The notes beneath the pieces were generated by a model. That model worked only from the letters and a program-made list of their open reading frames with translations, searched no databases and was not told the origin of the DNA. A DNA stretch of 64,000 nt from Streptomyces aureus (GTDB lineage: Bacteria > Actinomycetota > Actinomycetes > Streptomycetales > Streptomycetaceae). Numbering within the stretch: position 1 is the stretch's first letter; every line of letters begins with the position of its first letter. Positions 57,985-64,000 of this stretch are shown in pieces. A program made the position numbers and the translations under genes. Where the stretch lies: the NCBI RefSeq assembly GCF_000725495.1, contig NZ_JNZD01000025.1:140844-204843 (forward strand). Reading direction: 5' to 3'.

Positions 57985-60111
57985 ATGGGCGACCCGACCG
58001 CGCGCATCGAAGCCGTGGACTGGACGGTCCTCAACCATGCCTACGGGACGGCCGAGGACGTTCCCGAGATGCTGCGGAACCTCCACCACCCCGAGAAAGC
58101 CGCCGACGCGGCCGACGATCTGCTGACCCACGTCCACCATCAGGGAGGCGGTGTGTACTCGTCGGCGCCCGCCGTACTCCCCCACGTGGTCGCCGCCGCC
58201 GCGGACCCGGCCGTCGCCGCGGACGTCCGGGGCGACCTCTTCCACCTCGTCAGATCCCTGGCCCACTCGGGGAACACCGCCCTCCCGCGCTTCGTCACCC
58301 CCGACTGGCCGACGGCCTGGGAACGGGCGGTCCCGGATCTCCTGCCGCTGCTCGACGACCCGGTGGCGGAGCATCGCACGGCGGTGGCGCACTGCCTCGC
58401 CGAGGCCCATGTCCGGGCCGACGAGGTGATCGTCGCCCTGCGGGCGCGCTGGGAGGCCGAGCCGGAACCGGCGATACGGCTCCGCCTCGTCGACGCGGTC
58501 GGCTCGCTGGTCACGCGCTCGAGCGAACAGCGCGAAGCAACCCTCGGATGGCTGCGGACACTCAGGGACGGCACCGAGCCGTCCGTACGACTGGCCGCGG
58601 TGCAGGCACTGCGCCGGGCGCGGCCGGAGTCGTCGGCCGCGTCGGCGACCACGTCGGCACCGGCGCACGCAGCCTCATCCGCACCGGCGTCCGTGACCTC
58701 GTCGGAGTCGACTTCGGCATCGACTTCGGCATCGGCATCGGCATCGGCATCGGCATCTGACCACCCTGCCGACCCTGCGGACGGCCGGACCGTGTCCGAA
58801 GTCCTGTTCGGCAGCGATCCGGACGTCTGGCGGCCGGGCGGCAGGATCAAGGGGAACGTCATCTGGGCGGTCGGTCTGCTGGGATACGACCGGACCGGCC
58901 GGACCGACGTGATCGGCAGGCTGCTCGGACACCGGGATCCCGAGGTGCGCGCCGGTGCGCTGCAGGTGGCCGCCCAGGAACTGGGCCGTCGGCGCTCCGC
59001 CGTCACCGATCTGCTGCCGGACGTGGCCCGGTCGCTCTCCGATCCCGAACCGGAGAACAGGGTGTTCGCCACTCGGATCCTCGGCATGTGCGGGTACGCC
59101 TCCCGGCCCTGGGCGGACGCGCTGGCCGCCATGGTGAGCGAGCCGGGCGAGGCCCACGCACCCGCCCGGTCCCACGCCTTGTGGGCACTGTCCCGTCTCG
59201 GTGACGCTCGATGCGTGCCGGCGCTGGCCCGCTGTCTGGCCGAGGCGGATCCCGGGTTCGCGTTCCACGGGACCCATGCCGACGGCTGGTGGACGTACCG
59301 GCTGGACCTGGTCGAGGTCGCCGGGGGTCTCGGCGCCCACGCCGACGTGCTGCTGCCCCCGCTGCGGGCACGCCTCGCGGCCGCCGCCGGACTCGACGAA
59401 CGCCGCGGACTCTGCCAGGTGCTGACGGAGTGGGGCCCCGCGGCGGCTCCCGCGATCCCGGATCTCCTCGCCCTCCTCGACACGGATGCCGCGGTCTGGG
59501 CCCTGGACGCGCTGGCCGCGATCGGGCCGGCCGCGGCGAGGGCCGTACCGGCCGAGCGACTGCGCGCCCTGCTCGACGATCCGCCCGCCGGCCAGCGGTT
59601 CGCGCCCCGTGCCCTGGCGCTCGCCCACGGCCGGCTGACCGGCGACCGGGAGCCCGCGCTGCGGCTGGTCCTGCCCGAACTGGACGAGCCGTACGGTCAG
59701 GAGGCCGCCGCCGCACTGCTCGCGGAACTGGGCCCGACGGCTGCCCAGTACGCCGGGCGGCTGCGCGAACTCCTGCCCCGGCGCACCCAGGGCTGGCTGC
59801 CGCTGCGGGTCGGCGAGGCCCTGTGGCGGATCACCGGACGGACCGACGAGGTCGTTCCGGCGCTCGTCCGGGCGATCAGCCCGTTCGCCGAACAGGGCGG
59901 CGCCCATCGGGCCGTCATCGAAACGGTGAAGCTGCTCGCGGAGATCGGTGCGGACGCCGCCCCCGCGGAGTCGGTACTGAGGGCGTTCCTCGACGCCGAC
60001 GAACGGCCCGTCGAGCACGGCAGCTGGCGCTCCGTCCCGCTGGACGACGAGCTGTGCGAAGCGGCTCGTGCCGCGCTGCTCGCCATCGCGGCGCGGGACG
60101 GTGCCGTCTGA
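57985..60111 (+). CDS. HEAT-repeat protein with serine/alanine microsatellite linker
   Basis: 708 residues, nearly all helical. Repeated blocks such as LGHRDPEVRAGALQVAAQEL, LSDPEPENRVFATRILGMCG and LRTLRDGTEPSVRLAAVQAL are HEAT-type (PBS-lyase-like) repeats forming a solenoid scaffold. A linker rich in Ser, Ala and Thr (about residues 215-258), including codons from a TCGGCA hexanucleotide microsatellite (58714-58755), divides the protein into two arrays. The function is unknown, but tight coupling to the preceding zinc-ribbon protein suggests a complex. The start is the ATG at 57985; a GTG at 57976 is less likely. Confidence 0.82.
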   Translation: MGDPTARIEAVDWTVLNHAYGTAEDVPEMLRNLHHPEKAADAADDLLTHVHHQGGGVYSSAPAVLPHVVAAAADPAVAADVRGDLFHLVRSLAHSGNTALPRFVTPDWPTAWERAVPDLLPLLDDPVAEHRTAVAHCLAEAHVRADEVIVALRARWEAEPEPAIRLRLVDAVGSLVTRSSEQREATLGWLRTLRDGTEPSVRLAAVQALRRARPESSAASATTSAPAHAASSAPASVTSSESTSASTSASASASASASDHPADPADGRTVSEVLFGSDPDVWRPGGRIKGNVIWAVGLLGYDRTGRTDVIGRLLGHRDPEVRAGALQVAAQELGRRRSAVTDLLPDVARSLSDPEPENRVFATRILGMCGYASRPWADALAAMVSEPGEAHAPARSHALWALSRLGDARCVPALARCLAEADPGFAFHGTHADGWWTYRLDLVEVAGGLGAHADVLLPPLRARLAAAAGLDERRGLCQVLTEWGPAAAPAIPDLLALLDTDAAVWALDALAAIGPAAARAVPAERLRALLDDPPAGQRFAPRALALAHGRLTGDREPALRLVLPELDEPYGQEAAAALLAELGPTAAQYAGRLRELLPRRTQGWLPLRVGEALWRITGRTDEVVPALVRAISPFAEQGGAHRAVIETVKLLAEIGADAAPAESVLRAFLDADERPVEHGSWRSVPLDDELCEAARAALLAIAARDGAV
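58714..58755 (+). repeat. TCGGCA hexanucleotide microsatellite in HEAT-repeat gene
   Basis: Five consecutive TCGGCA units (58726-58755) plus one earlier copy (58714-58719) interrupted by TCGACT. The unit length keeps the frame and lengthens a Ser-Ala linker. Confidence 0.9.
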
Positions 60112-60287
60112 CGGCGCCCTGCTCTGGTCGGCAGGCCTGATCCGGCCCGGCCGAGCCCAGCCCAGCCGGGCCGGGCCGGCTCTGGCCGGCGGGCCTGGAT
60201 CGGCCCTGCTCGGCCCAGCCCAGCTCGGCCCGCTCGGCCCCGCCCGGCTCAACTCGGCTCGGCCCGCCTGGCCAAGACAACAAGAAA
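60112..60287. other. Low-complexity GC-rich stretch downstream of HEAT-repeat gene
   Basis: About 175 bp dominated by CGGCCCAGCC- and CTCGGCCC-like motifs. No gene is visible. It may terminate the HEAT-repeat transcript. Confidence 0.5.
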
Positions 60288-60393
60288 CCCCGTCCCGCAC
60301 ATCGCGGGACAGGGCTTCGTCAGAGCGCCGGGCAGGCCTTGCACCTGCATTTCCCCGCAGGAAGCGGGGCGTCTTTCCTTGGACCACCAACGC
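60288..60393 (-). ncRNA. Candidate structured RNA with terminal hairpin, tRNA-like arms
   Basis: On the minus strand, hairpins occur in this order: one at 60379-60390, a 6-bp stem with 5-nt loop at 60353-60369, a 5-bp stem with 7-nt loop at 60332-60348 (GCAGG / CCTGC), then a mostly perfect hairpin at 60288-60314 followed by TTTCTTG. The order and the final T-rich hairpin look like a short RNA with its own terminator. The middle two arms resemble anticodon and T arms, but no matching acceptor and D arm fit, so it is not a normal tRNA. I do not recognise the family. Confidence 0.3.
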
Positions 60394-60956
60394 ATCACCA
60401 ACCGGAGCGACTTCCTCCGACCGGCTCTGAGGAAATAGTAGCGCACAGATGTACGGGCGATGAACCGCACCTGAGCGGGAAACCGGCCGCCACGGCCTCG
60501 GTCGGCCGGCGGTACCCGGGAATTCGGCGACCCGCTCGCACGCGAGGCCACCGGAACCGCGCGGAGCGACGCCGTCCGGCGACCGCGTCACCGAGCTCGC
60601 GGAGGATTCCGAGCGGTCCGATGGAACATTTCCCGCGCCCTCTACCGGTACGACAAATCCATCGCTCCTGTACGGACCGCGCGCCCGGGTCAAAGCCGTG
60701 AGCGCCCCGCATCCGGCATATGCCGTTTTAATCGCGCCACCAGGGCCCAATTGACCAGCGTCCCCGACGCGGCTCACCCCCATGGAACGACCTGGTCAGA
60801 GGCTCGGGTGGGCGGCCCCCGCCGTCGTCGCGCCCGTGACGGCGCGGCGCCCCCGTCCCGTCCGGTGATCCGGTGTGCGCCTGGGCGCTGTCGACGCTTC
60901 GCGGCCGCGTCATCACGCCGGGGCGAATATCTTCAGAAAAGACTTCTTTCGCGCCG
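60394..60956. other. Non-coding region with palindrome
   Basis: About 560 bp with no convincing gene. CGGCATATGCCG (60714-60725) is a perfect 12-bp palindrome followed by TTTTA and could be an operator or small hairpin. AT content rises from about 60925 towards the lanKC promoter region. Confidence 0.45.
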
Positions 60957-60986
60957 TTGTGGTCGAAGTATCGCTTTCCCAATACT
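60957..60986 (+). promoter_or_regulatory. Candidate lanKC promoter
   Basis: TTGTGG (60957-60962), 18 bp, AATACT (60981-60986). The spacer and -10 are covered by the inverted repeat at 60963-60990. The leader to the ATG would be about 190 nt. Confidence 0.4.
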
Positions 60987-60990
60987 TCGA
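60963..60990. promoter_or_regulatory. 9-bp-arm inverted repeat upstream of lanKC, candidate operator
   Basis: TCGAAGTAT (60963-60971) and ATACTTCGA (60982-60990) are perfectly complementary around 10 bp, with half-sites about two helical turns apart. It is the clearest dyad upstream of the lanthipeptide locus and a good site for a dimeric regulator. Confidence 0.55.
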
Positions 60991-61185
60991 GTGGCCGGGG
61001 ACTTCCCCACGGCTCCCGGCCACCACCCCCACGGTGCGCAGCCCGCCCCGCTTCCCGGGCCCGGCGCACCCCACCACTCCCCCCACACTCCCCACTCCCC
61101 ACTCTCCGCCGGCTGCTGGCCGGCCGGATCATCGCCTCCCTTCGCTGTGCCGCCTGCACACGTCCCTGCCCTGAGGAGAAGTCCG

Positions 61186-63876
61186 ATGGACAACCGGTAC
61201 GAGGCCTACGCCTACGCAGACCCGATCTTCTACGACTCCCCCCGGCGCTGGGGCGCACAGGAGGAGTTCGCGGCCGTCACCCGGCCCCTGCCCGACGGTT
61301 GGGAGCGGGGCGACCTGGAGATCTGGGCGGTCGTGCGCCCCACGGACGTCCAACTGCCCTCGCAGGGCTGGAAGATCCATGTGTCCTCGTGCGCCGAGGA
61401 CGCCGAAGCGGTGCTGGAACAGGTCTACGACTACTGTCTGCGCGAACGCGTCACGTTCAAGTTCCTGCGCGGGATGCCCATCCTGCAGATGCAGAACTCG
61501 AAATACTCCCCGCGCGGTTCGAGCGGAAAGTTCTGCACGCTCTACCCGTTGGGCGACGGCGAGTTACTGCGATGTCTGGAGGAGCTCGGCCCCCTGCTCG
61601 CCGGCCGGCGCGGCCCGTACATCCTCAGCGACCTGCGCTGGGGGGAGGGTCCACTGTTCCTGCGCTACGGGGGATTCGCCGAGCGCCACTGCCAGAACGA
61701 CGCAGGTCAGCGGGTGCTCGCCCTCGAGGACCCGGAGGGCCGGCTGGTCCCCGACGTCCGCGGGGCCGGTTTCTCGGTCCCCGACTGGGCCCCCGTCCCT
61801 CCGTTCGTCCGGGCGGCCATCGCCGAACGCGACGCCCCTCAGGCGGCCACGCTGCCGTACACCGTCGAGCGGGTCCTGCACTTCTCCAACGCGGGCGGCG
61901 TCTACCTGGGGCGCAAGGACGCGGACAGTCCGCAGGTGGTGCTGAAGGAGGCCCGCCCGCACGCCGGTCTCGACCAGCGCGGCGTCGACGCCGTCACCCG
62001 GCTGCGTCAGGAACACGACATGCTGGCCCGGCTGGCCGGCTCCCCCGGGGTCCCGGAGCTGCACGAGCTGCTCACCGTGTGGGAACACCACTTCCTGGTG
62101 CAGGAGTTCGTCGAGGGACAGTCCCTGAGCGAGTGGCTGACCGCGAAGTACCCGCTCATCCATCCGGACGCCGACGACGGGGCGGTCGCCGAGTACACCC
62201 GCGAAGCGATCGCGATCGTGGACCGGATCGAGCACGTCCTGAAAGCGATGCACGCCCGTGGGGTCGTCTTCGGAGACCTGCACCCCCGCAACCTGATCAT
62301 CCGGCCGGGCGGTGACATCTGCTTCATCGACTTCGAACTCGCCAGCCCCGTCGACGCGTTCGTCCGGCCGGCCCTCGGGGCCGCGGGCTTCACCGCGCCC
62401 AGGGGATACACCGGACCCGAGATCGACCTGTACGGACTCGCCGCGATCCGGCTGTGGTTGTTCCTGCCGCTGGCCCAACTGCCCACCCTGGACGCGGGCA
62501 AGGGCATCGAGCTCGCCGACGTCATCGAGAGCCGGTTCCCCGTGCCGCCCGGATACACCGCCGAGATCCGCCGCATGCTGGCCCCCTCCCCCGACGACGG
62601 CCGCACCCCGAGGCCCGAACTGGGCCTGCGCAGGGCCGAGACACAGGCGCTGCTCAGCGGGCCGGGCGCCGACTGGCCGGCGATCCGTGACTCGCTCGCT
62701 GCGGGCATCGGGGCCATGGCCACCCCCGATCGCGACGACCGGCTCTTCCCCGGCGACATCGCCCAGTTCACCCAGGGCAGTCTGGGCCTGGCCCATGGAG
62801 CGGCCGGGGTCCTCTACGCCCTGCACGTCACGGGGGCCGGCACGGACGCGGACCATGTGCGGTGGCTCGTCGACGCGGCCCGTACCCGTCCGGTCCGGCC
62901 CGGTCTCTACACCGGCGGACACGGAGTGGCGTACACCCTCGATCTCCTCGGCGAACGGGACGCCGCGCTGGCCCTGTTGGAACGGCTCGCCCCGGAGGAC
63001 GCCGACAGTCCGCCGGGCCCGGATCTCTCCTCGGGCCGTGCCGGAATCGCGCTCACCCTGGCCCACTTCGCCGCCGTCATGGACGACCGGGACCTGCTCG
63101 ACACCGCCCTCGCGCACGCCCGGACCGCGGCCGACGAGCTGGAGAAGGAGGGCCCGTCGAGCGGGCGCCGCAAGGCGGGCCTGATGGCCGGGGCCTCCGG
63201 CGCGGCCATCGCCCTGGTCCGGCTCTACGAGCAGACCGGCGACCACGGACTCCTCGAACGGGCCCAGACGCTCCTCGAACTGGACCTCGAGCGGTGTGTG
63301 ACCGCGGCGGACGGCACCGTGCAGGTTCTCGACGAGTACCGGGTGCTCCCGTACATCGAGACCGGCAGCGTCGGCATCGGGCTGGCCCTGGACGCCCTGC
63401 TCGTCCATCACCCCGCGAGCCCCACCGCCCGCTTCCGGGCACCGATCAGCCGCGCCGCCGAACCCGAGTTCATCATCCAGCCCGGTCTGTTCAACGGCCG
63501 CGCGGGACTCCTCGGTTACCTCGCGCTGACCCGGCCCCGCCCCTGCCCTCCGGGTACCGGGCACTCCCCGCGCCCCCGGACTCCGGAGGACGTGGAGGCG
63601 GCCGCCCACCGGCAGACCGCACTGGACCGTCACCGCAGGCTCCTGGCCCTCCACCAGATCTCCTACCAGGGCCATCTCGCCTTCCCCGGTGACCAGTTGC
63701 TGCGGCTGTCCGCGGACCTGGCGACCGGCTCCGCCGGAGTGCTCCTGGCCCTGGGCACCGCCCTGGCCGGCACCCCGTTCCTCCCCTGGACCGGCACCAC
63801 CGGAGCCGCACGGCCCGGTGCCGCGGCGGACACCGGCCGGCTCCGGCCCGCGCCGGCCGCGGCCGGGCACGCCTGA
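61186..63876 (+). CDS. lanKC: Class III lanthipeptide synthetase LanKC (RamC/AmfT-like)
   Basis: 896 residues. The N-terminal lyase-like domain starts MDNRYEAYAYADPIFYDSPR and has FLRGMPILQMQNSKYSPRGS. The kinase domain has VFGDLHPRNL (about 361-370) and FIDFELA (DFE in place of DFG, about 381). The cyclase domain from about residue 520 has TGGHGVAYTLDLLGE and SSGRAGIALTLAHFA without the zinc ligands of class I/II enzymes, as in class III. It phosphorylates Ser/Thr of a precursor, eliminates phosphate and may form lanthionine or labionin. Codon 127 is TTA (61564-61566), pointing to bldA control. The start has GAGGAG. The precursor gene follows 103 bp later. Confidence 0.95.
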   Translation: MDNRYEAYAYADPIFYDSPRRWGAQEEFAAVTRPLPDGWERGDLEIWAVVRPTDVQLPSQGWKIHVSSCAEDAEAVLEQVYDYCLRERVTFKFLRGMPILQMQNSKYSPRGSSGKFCTLYPLGDGELLRCLEELGPLLAGRRGPYILSDLRWGEGPLFLRYGGFAERHCQNDAGQRVLALEDPEGRLVPDVRGAGFSVPDWAPVPPFVRAAIAERDAPQAATLPYTVERVLHFSNAGGVYLGRKDADSPQVVLKEARPHAGLDQRGVDAVTRLRQEHDMLARLAGSPGVPELHELLTVWEHHFLVQEFVEGQSLSEWLTAKYPLIHPDADDGAVAEYTREAIAIVDRIEHVLKAMHARGVVFGDLHPRNLIIRPGGDICFIDFELASPVDAFVRPALGAAGFTAPRGYTGPEIDLYGLAAIRLWLFLPLAQLPTLDAGKGIELADVIESRFPVPPGYTAEIRRMLAPSPDDGRTPRPELGLRRAETQALLSGPGADWPAIRDSLAAGIGAMATPDRDDRLFPGDIAQFTQGSLGLAHGAAGVLYALHVTGAGTDADHVRWLVDAARTRPVRPGLYTGGHGVAYTLDLLGERDAALALLERLAPEDADSPPGPDLSSGRAGIALTLAHFAAVMDDRDLLDTALAHARTAADELEKEGPSSGRRKAGLMAGASGAAIALVRLYEQTGDHGLLERAQTLLELDLERCVTAADGTVQVLDEYRVLPYIETGSVGIGLALDALLVHHPASPTARFRAPISRAAEPEFIIQPGLFNGRAGLLGYLALTRPRPCPPGTGHSPRPRTPEDVEAAAHRQTALDRHRRLLALHQISYQGHLAFPGDQLLRLSADLATGSAGVLLALGTALAGTPFLPWTGTTGAARPGAAADTGRLRPAPAAAGHA

Positions 63877-63979
63877 CCAGTCACGCCAAGTCGCAACGCG
63901 CTCAGCCGAGTTGCGCACCACAGACTCCCGGCCGCCCGGCCGGGTGATCCACCCGTCAGTGAAATGAAGGAGAAACGCC

Positions 63980-64000
63980 ATGATGATCCTCGACCTGCAG
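63980..64000 (+). CDS. Class III lanthipeptide precursor, start only (window edge)
   Basis: Seven codons are visible: MMILDLQ. AAGGAG lies 7 nt upstream of the first ATG. An ILDLQ-type motif immediately after the start is the conserved leader recognition motif of AmfS/RamS-type class III precursors, and the LanKC-then-precursor order is that of SapB loci. The core peptide lies beyond the window, so its ring pattern cannot be judged. Either ATG (63980 or 63983) may be used. Confidence 0.8.

Noticed and set aside
60288..60393. Complete tRNA gene
   Set aside because: Two arms have tRNA-like sizes, but the distance to any matching 5' acceptor is about 10 nt too long and no D arm forms.
60728..61258. 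Minus-strand open frame overlapping the lanKC start
   Set aside because: It is arginine/glycine-rich, overlaps lanKC and its promoter region, and has no ribosome site.

Overview
The window is very GC-rich, densely packed, and carries genes typical of Streptomyces: Tat/Sec-exported glycosidases with ricin or CBM35-like modules, many GTG starts, DUF6480/DUF6131/DUF3224 small proteins, LytR-CpsA-Psr proteins, and at the right edge a RamC/AmfT-type class III lanthipeptide synthetase followed by the start of its precursor peptide. I read it as a piece of a Streptomyces (or very close relative) chromosome. No rRNA, insertion sequence, phage gene or CRISPR array is visible.

Layout. 1-6 kb: a B3/B4-domain protein and EamA transporter divergent from an XRE-cupin regulator; an ArsR-VOC pair with a perfect 9-bp-arm operator; a lone FtsX-type permease. 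6-12.4 kb: a secreted GH92 alpha-mannosidase with a ricin-type lectin tail and two identical LacI-like operators, small secreted/membrane proteins, and a methyltransferase followed by degenerate tandem repeats. 12.6-29 kb: catabolic region. It holds an amidase, a CoA-dependent set (MaoC hydratase, acyl-CoA ligase, amidohydrolase, SDR) facing a MarR regulator, and a peptide-type ABC importer (lipoprotein, two permeases, two ATPases) in one operon with a CocE/NonD hydrolase, then a TetR regulator. Four imperfect palindromes of one type (AACRWCGT-N6-right half) precede the amidase, the lipoprotein, the hydrolase-ABC operon and the TetR gene, so these loci look like one regulon.

29-46 kb: hypothetical and stress-type genes, a LysR-SnoaL pair, two tandem secreted TAP-type alpha/beta hydrolases, an AMIN-like secreted protein whose frame runs through a strong terminator, CbiZ, a binding-protein-like protein without signal peptide, and a secreted GH31 glycosidase with two CBM35-like modules. 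An array of eleven perfect 8-bp repeats lies 94 nt upstream of the GH31 start I chose. 46-60 kb: TetR/saccharopine-reductase pair, ThpR, an LCP wall-assembly protein, an ArsR-MgtA-type P-ATPase operon with low-complexity insertions, a secreted serine hydrolase with a second 8-bp repeat array 92 nt upstream, a Nudix protein, GcvH and two zinc-ribbon/HEAT-type hypotheticals.

60-64 kb: about 1.1 kb without a convincing gene, containing a structured RNA-like element with a minus-strand terminator, a palindrome and a 9-bp-arm inverted repeat near a plausible promoter, then lanKC (with an in-frame TTA codon) and the first seven codons of the lanthipeptide precursor. The lanthipeptide locus continues beyond the window.
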